DNA of 64,000 nucleotides from Ectobius pallidus (Eukaryota > Arthropoda > Insecta > Blattodea > Ectobiidae). The notes under the pieces were generated by a model that made no database searches, had not been told where the DNA came from, and saw nothing but the letters and a program-made list of their open reading frames with translations. The position numbers and the translations under genes are program-made. The stretch spans positions 163,190,559 through 163,254,558 of the forward strand of contig CAXKWD010000002.1 of NCBI GenBank assembly GCA_964059195.1, in the 5' to 3' direction. This document shows, piece by piece, positions 9,940-20,995 of this stretch (position 1 is its first letter; every line of letters starts with the position of its first letter).

Positions 9940-12900
9940 ATGGTGAATACCTGTGTGGTATTCGGGTGTAATTTTTCATACTACGACAGAAAGAAACAAG
10001 GAAAGGAACACGTTTCAATACATGCGTAAGTAGGCATTTCATTATTATTATTATTGTTAGCCATTTCATGCATTATGCATGCTTTAGTTTCTAGGAATGT
10101 ATTATATGGTTGTAAATAACCATAACCTAATATTGTTAACTATTTCATACACTGTAAATAGTCATATATTACTTTAGCATTTAGAAATTGCAAATAAACT
10201 TAACCTCAATTTATGTGTATTTTTTGCATTGTAAATAATATGCTTTAGTTACTAGGAATGTTTTATGTTTTTATAAATAACTGTAAGCATACATTGATAG
10301 TTATTTCTTGTATTATTCATACTTCCTTAAGAATTTAAGCATGTGTTATAATATTTGTAGGCCCTAAGTAATTATTAACATATAAGCCATCTTATGCACT
10401 ATAATTAATATTCTTATGTTATACTTCATGTTATGTTTGTAAATAACTCTAACCTTAATATACCTCTAGGTACAAAAATGGTTAAACTTTTGGATAGTAA
10501 ATAAATAAGTAGGCCCTTATGATATGCATGCAGGAATACCTACCGTATCTAATTAATTGCATCATTTATTTGAGTTTATAATTAACATATTTAATATTTA
10601 TTTATTTATTTCAGAGTTCCTAAGAAGAAGGACATTCGGGAAGCATGGATAAAGGCGATCAACAGAAAGAATTGGCAACCGACTACAGCTTCAGGTGTGT
10701 GCTCTCAACATTTTCGTCCCGAAGATATGGACTATACTGGCCAAACCAGGAGGCTGAGAGAAGGAGCAGTTCCCTCTGTATTTCCTTCTTATCCTGTGCA
10801 TTTGCAGAAGCGACATGTAGTCCCACGGAAACCACCTAAAGTGAGACATGTGTCTTCAAAACCTGATATCGCTACGTGTGCCAGTGAAATCACAATAACA
10901 GAAACTGTCAAGATTGAAGTTGGTGTAAATTCTGGTGAGAATAGTATTGGTACATGTGACAATAGTGGTGGCTCTGAACCATTAACACCCCGGAAAAGAA
11001 AATTAATGACCCAATTGAGTGAGAAAAATGTTGAGCTTTGCAGTGCAAGAAAGAAAATAAAGATTTTGCAGCAAAAGGTACGACGGCATGAGAAAAAATT
11101 AAAATATGACAGAGAAGTTATTGACTTGTTAGTGAAAGAAAAACTCATTCTTGAAAATAATGCTGAAATATTAAAAAATTCACTCCCTTCTGATGTATGC
11201 TGCTTGTTAGACAGAGCAGCGCAGAGTGCTGGAACCAGAGTAAGTAAACACGGCTTGGCATATGAACCTTTGTTAAGATCATTTGCATTGACCTTGCACT
11301 ATTTCTCACCAAAAGCATATGAGTTTGTACGGTTGAAGTTCAATAATTCATTGCCTAGTACAAGGACAATACGTTCCTGGTATATGAAAATTGATTGTGA
11401 ACCAGGTCTGTGCACTGAAGCTTTTAATGCAATTGCATGTAAAGTTAGAGAAAGCAACGAGAAGGCTCAAGTTCCTATAGTATGCCTCTCTATTGATGAT
11501 ATGTGCCTGAAGGAACATGTAGAATATACTGGAAATAAAATTATAGGTTATGTAGATGTTGGTACCGAAATTAATAATGACAGTTTACCCACGGCAAAAA
11601 TGGCCTGTGTAATTATGTGTACAGCAGTAAATGATACCTGGAAGATCCCTTGTGGCTATTTTTTTATCGATTCACTCTCAGGTCAGGAAAGAGCATTTTT
11701 AATGTCAAGTTGCATCGACAAATTGCATGAAATTGGTGTCACCATAGCTGCAGTTGTATTTGATGGAGCCAGCTCCAATATAAGTATGGCCAACAACTTG
11801 GGAGCTAATTTATCTGATGCAAATAATCTCAAAACCAGTTTTCTTCACCCATCTCTGTCAGGAGCATCAGTTGCTGTATTACTTGATGCCTGTCATATGA
11901 TCAAACTTGTACGCAACTGTTTAGCTGAGAAACAAATAATTTATCGCAAAGACGGTGCAATTCGCTGGTCTTATGTGAAATCTCTATTCGAATTACAAAG
12001 TGCCGAGGGTTTGTGTCTAGCAAACAAATTAACCTCGAAACATATCAACTGGCATAAACATAAAATGCGTGTGAGACCTGCAGTTCAGACACTTAGTAAA
12101 TCAGTAGCAGAGGCACTGGATTTCTGTAATGTGGTGTTAAAGCTACAAGAATTTGAAGGTTGTGAAGAAACTGTGAAGTTCCTTAAATATATGGACAAGA
12201 TATTTGATTTACTCAATTCATCCAGCAAGTTTGGCAAAGCATTCAAAGCCCCACTTGCAATGGAAAATGAAAATCTATGGAGTCCATTCATTTGTGATGC
12301 TATTGCATACATTGACTCCCTATACACTGATAAGGAATGTGAACAGAAGATTATAACGTGTAATAGGAAGGTTGGATTTGTGGGCCTAAAAGTGTGCTTA
12401 TTGTCTGTGCAGAATTTATATGACATGTTTGTAAAAACAAAAAAAATGGAATACCTTCTGACATACAAATTAAGCCAGGATCATGTAGAACTATTTTTTG
12501 GTCTCATAAGGCAACGAGGAGGTTGGAACGTTAATCCCACATGTTTGCAGTTCAAATCAGCCTTCAAACGACTGATTACCAGGAATGAACTAAAATGCAT
12601 AAAAACAGGAAATTGCATTTCACAAGATAGTATACCTATCCTTAATGTAAGTAGTACTCGTGATGCGAAGAGCACTCAATTTATACAAAATGAGGATGAT
12701 CCCTTATGTCTTCAGTCACCAGTTCAGATTTCTGATCATGATTATTGCCCATCTTATTCAACATTAACATTGTTGTCAGACAGTATTGTTGAATACATAT
12801 CAGGTTATGTTGTTAAGAAAGTAGTCAGTTCTCTAAAGTGTGACAACTGCAAAAAAGCGATTACACAGACAGAATGTCCATATTCATTTATTTCTTTCAA

Positions 12901-13243
12901 AAGTAATGGGAAGTTATTTATTCCTTCAAATGATGTGGTTAGAGTATGCAAATTAAGTGAAAGATGTTTTAGAGAGAATTTATGCAGAAGCATCAATTCA
13001 ATTGTGAAAAGTAACATACCCTACAAAGTCGCAGCTGAAGCAAATGAACTAGGTTTGTTTCCCTCATTAAATACTCATGTATTGGACTTAAATCCATTGG
13101 ACACTCATGTTAATAGATTGATACAAGTAATTTCATTGTCATATTTGAAAATTCGCATTAATCATGCAGTTAGGGAAACTAATAGACATAAGATTGATCA
13201 CAGATCAGTCTACAATCGCCTGGCTATTTTCAAACATTTGTAA
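9940..13243 (+). CDS. THAP9/P-element-type transposase, two exons
   Basis: Joining 9940-10025 to 10615-13243 gives a 904-residue protein. The donor GTAAGT starts at 10026 and the acceptor CAG ends at 10614; the split codon is gc|a. The join completes a C2CH THAP zinc finger: C5 and C10 from exon 1, C58 and H61 from exon 2, followed by the AVPTIF-like box AVPSVF (80-85). A Lys/Leu-rich coiled coil follows at about 160-220. The RNase H-like catalytic core is suggested by D323/D324 (LSIDDM), D412 (VVFDGASSN) and E654 (DHVELFFGLIRQRGGW); the last block is highly characteristic of P-element and THAP9 transposases. No stop or frameshift interrupts the 2.6-kb exon 2. It may be an autonomous P-type transposon or a domesticated gene like vertebrate THAP9; no terminal repeats were found, which leaves this open. 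The exon 2 frame lacks its own upstream ATG, so splicing is needed for a complete finger. Confidence 0.9.
10026..10614 (+). other. Intron of the THAP transposase gene
   Basis: The 589-bp intron has a strong donor (gtaagt) and a T-rich tract before tttcag. It contains degenerate repeats spaced about 160 bp apart: atgctttagt...ctaggaatg followed by taaataac, at about 10,079 and 10,241, with a weaker partial copy near 10,430. Apart from these it has no feature. Confidence 0.8.
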
Positions 13244-13257
13244 ATATTCTGTTTATC

Positions 13258-14042
13258 AATTGAAGGGGCTAGTTCCATAAGGGTGTAAGGCACAAATCTT
13301 TAATTTTGAGTTTTTAACATTTATGCCTTCTCCTCATATCTCTTAAATACTCAGTGAAATATTGTACTTGTGCCTTAAACCTCTGCTCAGTTATAAGAAA
13401 AGACCTGTGAGACTGCACATTCATTCTACAGTGAGTTCCACGCAAGAGTTGGCCAATGACGCAGGTTCCTGCGGTGCGGCGGGCACAGCTCCAACTCCCG
13501 AGCGATCGGGTGAAATATCTACGCTAATAGAGCCACGGTCGGTGTAATGATTCAGGTTCTCACATTTACAGTTAAGATTACAATGAAAATAAACACGTAC
13601 TTCATCACAAGAGATGTTGGAATTGTTCTCTTGTTGCATCCACACATTACTGGCACTTTTTTTAGGAAATTTTCTTTCACGCGCATAAGTTCAGCTTCCG
13701 ATATAAAGTTAATTTCTCTTTTTACTAAATAATAAAATAAAGTAAATACTAAAATAAAGGTTTTTACTAAAATAAAGTAAAAACAAATAATATGATACAA
13801 AGTAAAAAGATTTTGCTACTGTAAAAGTACTTCAGTTTTTGTTTGACATGTTTAGGTACCTCTAGTTGTAAAAAAATCCCAATACATTGTAAATTTAGCC
13901 TGTCCTTCAAAAATATATGTTATAAAATTAAACTTTAAACCACCTAGGCTACTTGTGAGTGGTAACATTGTTTAAAAACATCAAGAATTCTCGAAACCAT
14001 GTCCTTCTGCCTTACGCCTTTATGGAACTAGGCCCTTCAATT
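13258..14042. mobile_element. Inverted-repeat element just after the THAP stop
   Basis: Arms 13258-13292 and 14008-14042 are about 35-bp inverted repeats sharing ctagttccataa and gtaaggca, with a few mismatches. The 785-bp element starts 15 bp after the transposase stop codon, so it lies in the gene's 3' untranslated region or between the ORF and the transposon end. I could not settle a target duplication. It could be a MITE, or the arms could be subterminal repeats of the P-type element. It contains an arm of another repeat (13,429-13,720). Confidence 0.65.
13429..13720 (+). repeat. Solo arm of the fold-back mariner-type MITE
   Basis: The sequence from cagtgagttccacgcaagag to ttaatttctctt is closely similar to the left arm of the element at 3648-3938, and like it is preceded by TA. 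The other arm is missing. Three overlapping ORFs here are by-products of the repeat. It sits inside the inverted-repeat element 13,258-14,042, so it may be a nested insertion. Confidence 0.8.
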
Positions 14043-14732
14043 TCAAATTTAGAATAGGGGAGACCAAGGATACTTAAAAACCTTTTCCTTTGATTTTTTA
14101 AATTTTTCAACAAATATTTTTACTTTTTGGAGTTATGAAGACAAAGTTCATATATTATTCTATTATTTAAAATAGTTAATATCTTGGTCAAAGTATGTTA
14201 AGGGCACCCGGAAGGTCCTATATCTGCAATGTTATATGAAAGCAACATTTTCTCTTACACTGTTTGCACTAGGGAGCATATTGAGTGGAATCTTGAACAT
14301 TTTTCCTAAACTATTAGAACTAGAACAATAATTTTTTTCCTGTATGATGCTTTTGCATGTTTTTCTTTTTACCATTGGGATTTTTAGTGTACCGGTACTT
14401 ATGTTTTCCTAAAGTTATTATTCTTTTAAATGAAGGATTTTTATTTTTAATTTTTTTTTTCAGTTTGGTACCGGTAGGCCATATTTTTCTATGATTGCAC
14501 TTTTAATAAAATGACTACATGTTACAAAATGTAAAGTGGCATTTCTTACAAGTTCTGAAAGTTATAAATCTCTGGTTCTTATAGTTTAGAAAAAATGCCC
14601 CCCAGTACAAGGAAAAAATTAACTTACTGAAATTGAGACTCAAACCAGTGCTTTAAAATATTTATAAGCAAGCTAAAGATGAGATAATTATGTCATTTTA
14701 AAGAGGAAAGTTCATATTTTTATAATACATAA
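14043..14732. other. No recognised gene
   Basis: AT-rich sequence with T runs (for example about 14,450) and no supported ORF or repeat. Confidence 0.5.
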
Positions 14733-15349
14733 AATAACTTAATGATTCATTTAGAGCATATAGCTTTTTTCACTGACACTCACTACTGTGGTATGGCAAT
14801 GTTATTTAACTTACCTACAGACAAACAACACAGAAATAAATACAGTAATCCAGGAGTCTACAAACTAAAATGCAACGACTGTCCAAAGTTCTACATAGGA
14901 CATACAGGCCGAAGTTTCAAAACACGATACACAGAACACATACGAGCTCTCAAAGACTCTGACTATGCAAACCATATAATAAGCACAGGCCACAAATACG
15001 CAGACATCAATACAGACATGGATATCCTACACATTAACCACAAAGGTCATATGCTCAACACACTCGAACAATATGAAATATACAAACACACCACACAAGA
15101 CAACACCAACATCTTAAACGAACAATAATTGTAATTATTACAGTTCAAATCACATGCACTCTACGACACAGTAATTCAAAAATGTCTTCTTAGCCACAAC
15201 AGTGGCATCATGGGAGTCAGTTGCTGAAGATGGCCGCTCCACACGGTTGAAAGTGCTCCAACAAGGTAATTAACATTGCCATACCACAGTAGTGAGTGTC
15301 AGTGAAAAAAACCTATAGGCCTATGCTCTAAACGAATCATTAAGTTATT
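14733..15349 (+). mobile_element. Penelope-like element, 3' end with inverted repeats
   Basis: Inverted arms at 14733-14806 and 15271-15349 (sharing cactgacactcactactgtg and ttaatgattc) flank a GIY-YIG endonuclease ORF. After the ORF comes a tail with gctgaagatggccgctccac, similar to the 3' non-coding ends of Penelope-like elements. These elements are known for repeats in inverted orientation left by their unusual replication. The reverse transcriptase is missing, so the copy is 5' truncated. Confidence 0.75.
14742..15128 (+). CDS. GIY-YIG endonuclease end of a Penelope-like element
   Basis: The 128-residue frame carries the GIY-YIG nuclease domain that forms the C-terminus of Penelope-like retroelement proteins. 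The diagnostic segment is GVYKLKCNDCPKFYIGHTG with a following RSFKTRYTEH: GVY and YIG equal the two GIY-YIG strands, the CxxC pair is the PLE-specific zinc-like insertion, and the arginine and EH match known active-site positions. The frame ends about 85 residues later in a Leu/Glu-rich tail (LNTLEQYEIYKHT). The first 25 residues are encoded by the inverted-repeat arm and are probably not native. The reverse transcriptase domain is absent, so this is a fragment even though it has no internal stop. Confidence 0.85.
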   Translation: MIHLEHIAFFTDTHYCGMAMLFNLPTDKQHRNKYSNPGVYKLKCNDCPKFYIGHTGRSFKTRYTEHIRALKDSDYANHIISTGHKYADINTDMDILHINHKGHMLNTLEQYEIYKHTTQDNTNILNEQ

Positions 15350-15960
15350 ACATCACTACAAAATGGACGAAACACAAGAATATAAAATAAAGTAAAAATT
15401 AATGTTTTTGCCATTTTCACCCTTAATAAGGGCAGAATATTTATTTTAAGTGTCCCATAACATATTATTTTTCATATTAATGTATTGAAATTTGTAGTGT
15501 GTGTTTTTCTGTATAACTGTGTTGTCTTTGGACTATGTAATATTTTTAAATCTATGTATTACTTGAATGATCTTAATAAGTTCCGCCTAGTATACCACTA
15601 ATTTGATTAGGCACATGTGAAAGCTGAAGAAGAGAAAAAATAATCAGGAATGCCAGTTCACTTCTATTGAGAAATTGTTTGTATGTTTATTAGTCAGTAT
15701 TTTAGCAAGGATTAAGTTATATGATGATTTTGATTTGATATAAAAACTATTACCCAATCCGGGTTAGTATCAATACTTTAATTATATTTTCATGTTTGAA
15801 CAAAGAGCTCAAGTTAACAAAAGTTACATATATTCAAATCAGTAAAACTGTGTGTTGTCAATATTTAAAAATTTGATTTAACTAAAATGACTAATTAATT
15901 ATTAAAATATCACTACCTTGCTATATTGTGACATAGGATATGTAGTAGATAGTTCATGTA
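15350..15960. other. No recognised gene
   Basis: AT-rich sequence with no supported coding or repeat element. Confidence 0.5.
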
Positions 15961-17157
15961 TGGGTGATTCTTCAAATACGGGAAAATGTGCGTTCCGGAG
16001 TGATATTTCCCTTCAAATTCAACTTTATAAAAAATTGAAATAAAAGTTTTTTCTACTACTTCCATACCACAACTACCACTTTGAAATGTCACTAACTTTA
16101 AATTATGATACTCCAAAACCAAATTTAATTCAATTAAATGTTATCCACATGCCCTGTCCCATACCCCGGTTTTGTATATTCTACTGCATTTTTCCACAAA
16201 ACAAAATGTTACTTCCTTTTCGACTTTTTTCCTGCCAATGAGTATGATTGTGTGAAAATAAAATTGTCATTTCACCTAATGAACATAAAGAATGTCCCAA
16301 GGGTTTTTGGTCATCCACATGGCTGAAAAGAATAGAAAAATTTTCTGCAGGAATGAGAAAGTTGTATAACTGGCAACAGTGTTAGGAAGCTAACAGAGCA
16401 GCTTGTGGTTGAATTTTGCTTGCTTACAAACAGTTTGGGATTAGCAAAGGAAAGCGTTTTTATTCTCCGTCATTAACATGACTTCTAGAAAATAGGCAAA
16501 AAGTGAATATTAATTAATTTTGATTATGCACTATGATAAACCTACCAATTCAAAGTACCTGACTGAAGTTAAGCCTACAGAGGTTTAGGAATGGCTTGCT
16601 GAGACCACTTAAACTCCTTTTTTTTTGTCATCCACATGCCTAATTTTTGTTTCATCCACATTCCTCATAAAGGGGTACGTGGATGACTCTCAAGTCATGT
16701 AGATGATAAATGTAGGATACTATTGTGTTTGTGGTGTCTGTGGCCTGTACTTAAAATCTTAAAACTGATTAAATGAATTTCTGCTTGATTCCCCCCCCCC
16801 CCCAACCGTAAAAACACAGTCTAGTTAAAATTGCATTGATTCCGGAGTATGCACACAAAATTGCAAATTTGGTGCAAAATAAACTGAAGTAAACTGAGAA
16901 AAATATGAAACCACATAAAAAAAGCATATTGTTGCCAAAGTTAGTCATTAATGTGGCCTTCTGCCATCCACATGTACACGGATGTCATTCACATGGCTTT
17001 AAAAAAATATATATATAAACATTTAAGCTCTGCTGGTGTCTTATTATTATCAAGAAACCCCTGAAGTATTTTAGCAATTTTTTTGAGATTTTAAATATAA
17101 ACTAAAAAATTTTGATTTTAGACACTCCAAATTTTCCCGTATTTCAAGAATGACCCA
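15961..17157. mobile_element. Tc1/mariner-type MITE with repeated internal motif
   Basis: The ends are inverted repeats starting tgggtgattcttcaaatacg and ending in its near-complement, with TA on both flanks (15959-15960 and 17158-17159). The 1,197-bp span has no transposase; the ORFs at 15,913 minus and 16,138 plus have no recognisable motif. A motif close to catccacatg occurs at about 16,143, 16,312, 16,629, 16,652 and 16,974, and in reverse near 16,680, more often than expected. A 12-base C run begins at about 16,791. Confidence 0.78.
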
Positions 17158-17289
17158 TATACTGATTCTTTTGATCAATGGAATGGAAGTTATCTAAAAT
17201 ATAGTCTTAATAAAATAATGTCCTTATTTCATTTATGCCTGTCATTTCACTGTGCGTGTTGTAATTGAGCAATACTGTAGTTTATTAAT

Positions 17290-17560
17290 AGTATTGATGT
17301 TTTTCTCTTGATTTTAAATTTGGAATGTTTTAAATTTTGGTTTTTTTATTTTTTTGGATTTTAAGATTTTTTTTAATTTTGGATATTTGGATTTTTTTAC
17401 TTTGGATTATTTTTTAAAATTTGGATCTTTGAAGTTTTTATATTTTTAATTTATTTTTATTTTTAAATTTCGGATTTTTAGACTTAAAATTTTGGATTTT
17501 CGATTTTTTAATTTGAATTTTTTAAATTTTTATTTTTTTTTGAATTTTGGATAAGCCTAA
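17290..17560. repeat. T-rich low-complexity tract
   Basis: The tract consists of irregular repeats of a ttttggattttt-like unit over about 270 bp with almost no C. It has no coding potential and probably arose by slippage. The rest of 17,158-17,970 shows nothing further. Confidence 0.8.
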
Positions 17561-17970
17561 TTATTGAGTTGCTTGTTTTCTGTGCAGTCCGTTCCGTCAC
17601 ACCAAACTAATTTCGCGACGATTTTGAGCATAACACTAATTTCGTGACAATTTTGTCCGTAACGCAAGCTCTCGATTTAATCCTACCGCGACTAAAGAAG
17701 TTTCACATCTAAAACCTAATTTTTAGCAAGTAATAGGAACCAATACTTGAGAAAAATAGCAAGAGGACGTGCTTTTTCAATGTGGTTTCAGTGTGTTCAC
17801 TAGTGGATACAAAATTTCCAATAGAAAATTGTGAAAATAGACTTTATTCTAAGTTCTCGTGATAGTTTCCCATTGAATTGCGTGTAGTTCAGTGGGTGTC
17901 TTCAGGTGAGACAAGATGGCGGCATAGCGCAAGGCTTGGCTTCACCGCCGGGACCCAGATTGCCGGGCTG

Positions 17971-18192
17971 TGGGAAAAACCCCGTCAGTCAGTTTGTCTA
18001 GGAAACGGAATAATGATGCCATCTAGTGGTTGCTGAAGTATACTTTTCGAATAGCCTATCATCTTTTGTACAAACAAAAGTCTGACTTTGTACAAAAGAT
18101 GATAGACTATTCGAAAATTATACCGGTACTTCAGCAACCACTAGATGGCATCATTATTCCGTTTCCTTGAAAAACTGACAGGGTTTTTCCCC
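17971..18192. repeat. Near-perfect 104-bp inverted repeat with 12-nt loop
   Basis: The arm 17971-18074 is followed after 12 bases by its inverted copy (18087-18192) with only a few mismatches and small indels. Shared blocks include aacggaataatgatgccatc, tagtggttgctgaagtat and catcttttgtacaaa. A transcript would fold into a long hairpin. It may be an entire fold-back element or the junction of two head-to-head copies of one repeat. Confidence 0.85.
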
Positions 18193-18279
18193 ATTACCCT
18201 TCATATCTATCACAGCTGTCAGTGGTAGTCTTATGGCAAGACTTTCAACCTTTGTTTGACAGCCCAATGTCATATCTAA

Positions 18280-18715
18280 GGGCCTGTACTAATATTGCTA
18301 GATAAACTTTCTAACTTCCAGTTATCCTGATTGGAAGATAAATATTTTCTCTTATACTGGATGGTAATTACGGGGTTGCCCTCTGGAAGAGGGCTGTAAC
18401 AGTTCATAATGTTGGCAATAGTTTTGATGCTTTAAAACTTTTTCTGGATGTTAGTTTGTGCTGTGTAATGTAGACAAAAGCCAGTCTCACAGTTAGGCCG
18501 TAAGAGTAATGTGCAAGAGTGAGACAGACATACTGGTTTTGTTTATTTAGCTTCCATTCTTAGGTTGAAAGGACTTCAGATTACTAGAGAATATTCTTTC
18601 AGACTGTATTTGAAGAGCAATTATAGTGCATGTTTCTAATCTAATCTTTGGATAAGTGTGTAATCTGCCAGATAAATTGTACCACAGGTTTATCTGGAAG
18701 TTGTAATATAGACCC
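18280..18715. mobile_element. PIF/Harbinger-type MITE
   Basis: The left end gggcctgtactaatattgct and the right end (complement gggtctatattacaac) form imperfect inverted repeats. The 3-bp duplication TAA lies at 18277-18279 and 18716-18718, as typical for PIF/Harbinger. The 436-bp element has no ORF worth naming. Confidence 0.68.
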
Positions 18716-18718
18716 TAA

Positions 18719-19518
18719 AACTTGTTTTTAATTTTATCTAATGGGTTGTGTAGATTAAGTAACAAGTCGTTGACCTCATTAAAAATAAATCTGGAGCCTC
18801 ATTTGACGCAGATAAACACTTTCAGCCCCAATTTTTTTTTCTTTGTTCTTTATCCCCTTTCTTTTGTTCCTTTTGTTTTACTTTGTCATATACGTTATAA
18901 ACATATATTCAGAAAAAATGTAATTTGAGATTTTGGTGGTTACCACTAAGTATCGCTGGTTGTGTATCACCAAATTTATAAGTAAATGAATAAGCGGGTG
19001 TATGTGTGTCCAGAAAAATAACCTAAACCGTTCAACAAATAGACTTGGAAATCGATATGAGTTTTATCAGTAGGCTATTCTAATCTCCTTTTAAAATTAA
19101 GCTCCTTTGCATAAATCTTAATCTTGGAAATTTATGTCTTTATCACTTGAATGAGTTTGGTTATAAGAAGTACTGACACTAACCCTCAAACCTTATGCAG
19201 TACTGCCACACACACATGCTGTAGGTAGATCAGATTGAGGTGCATACCTCTCTAACTATTGGTTCCCTTAGGGATTAGGCCGTTGTTTGACCCTTACAGA
19301 CCCTTGGGAGTGGCACTGCTAAAGTAATAAACAGTAATTTCAGTGAATTCCAAAACTCTCAGTTCCACATGAGGTATTATTATTACACTTTGGATGTTTT
19401 GTGAACAAAATTCTATTGGTGTAAAAACAGTGTACTCATAAAACAAATTCAGCTCCTGACACATTGCTTGTTTCATAATTTTCATATTAATTACCATTAT
19501 AGGCAAGTTGCACACGAC
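18719..19518. other. No recognised gene
   Basis: AT-rich sequence. The short frames at 18,722 and 19,294 carry no motif I recognise. Confidence 0.5.
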
Positions 19519-19947
19519 TGTTTTTGTTCAACCATATTGTTCAAATTTTGAGATTTTAGATTCACTCAAATGGCAACAAGCCCGCCATGACCTTTACATA
19601 AAGATGGTTGACTTAGTTCTTGTCTTCTTACGAAGGTGGCAGCTTACGGCATCGGTCGAATCGAAGCTTCCTTTTGCTTGTTTTCTTGAAACCAATGGAT
19701 TTTGACAACATGAAATGAATTCATTTTAGTATGATGTTAACATAACATAGAACAGAATTGATTTTATTTTAAATAAGGCTATTATTTAACACATTTTTCA
19801 GCTGATGCTTTCAAGGTCTCATTCCGTATTCGATAATAATCCATACCACACCGATGTCGTCATGAAAACCTGTATCATTATTGATATCATTACGATACTA
19901 TTACATCACACGTAATAAGCATATTCTAGTATGGTTGAACAAAAACA
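19519..19947. mobile_element. Small inverted-repeat element
   Basis: The 18-bp arms tgtttttgttcaaccata (19519-19536) and its exact complement (19930-19947) bound 429 bp without coding potential. No clear target duplication, so the superfamily is open. Confidence 0.5.
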
Positions 19948-20856
19948 AGTTTATTATCCATGGTGCAGATTATTATTTGTGCTGGTCTGCCTTAAGCAAA
20001 ATTTATCAAGTGTTATACGCTTTGATTGTAGTAATAAACAGGGAATTTTACTAAACTATTGTTTTAAGATCCTGCTGCTTTTCTGACGTAATGAGCTGGA
20101 AGTCTTCCCTCTTTTCTACTCTGCTTAAAATACTCGTATTCCCATGGGTCAGGATAGTTGATCTACACAGGAACAAATACTTGTACCTAATCAGTCCACA
20201 TTTTCATGTTTACGTGTACTTGCACATAATCCCAGCCATCATTTAATATTACTTCCATATTTCTATATAAAAATGGAAATGGTTGTAAAAGTACTGCCAC
20301 TCATCTATGCAAATTGATATCTTAAACAGTTATTGTGTATCAAACTGAAAAAATAAATATTTAACTCCAGTTTTTACTGATAATCAGATCTTAATGACCT
20401 CTATTAACTAAATCCACCATTTGGTAGAATAATGTAGCATTCATTTAGAGAACAGTGTAACGCCTTAACAATCGCATTAGATGGGAAAACTGTGCATAGA
20501 GTTATCAGATGTCCTGATTTCACCAGACATGCCCAGCATGCAGCCACACATTGTAGAAAATCCTTATCCTGCTTTTTAATGATACTGGACATATTAATAC
20601 AAATTTACATGCAAAAATAGATTTTGAATCCACAATGGTTCTTCAATGACAAAATATAGAAGTAGATTTCAGTAATCGATTAGCTTACATCCAGAACTTC
20701 TGTTTTCTGTAAGCATATGAGTTGCAGACTCAAAGTGATGAACTACTTTAGTGGATGTATTTTGAGTTAGCGTATCCTTTAAATACTGTCCAATCTTCAT
20801 TTCTTTCTAGATGTCAAAGGTTTATGGAAGTAGTTAAAGGAAGTGGAGATTATCTG
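19948..20856. other. No recognised gene; 5' flank of the R2-like ORF
   Basis: No motif is seen here. The R2-like reading frame is closed by an in-frame TGA near 20,855, which marks the furthest upstream its open frame can reach. Confidence 0.5.
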
Positions 20857-20995
20857 AAAATTTGAAATTGGTCATCAGAGCAGTACCAACATCCAAAAAA
20901 ATAAAAGGTGTATTCATGATCTACATGTAAAGTGTAAAGTATCAACTTCCACAATTACTCAGTACTATCAAAAGCTATTTGGAGAAGCTAATAAT

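Noticed and set aside
10697..13243. Treating exon 2 alone as an intronless gene
   Set aside because: It would start at a GTG and lack half of the THAP zinc finger; the upstream exon with clean splice sites completes it.
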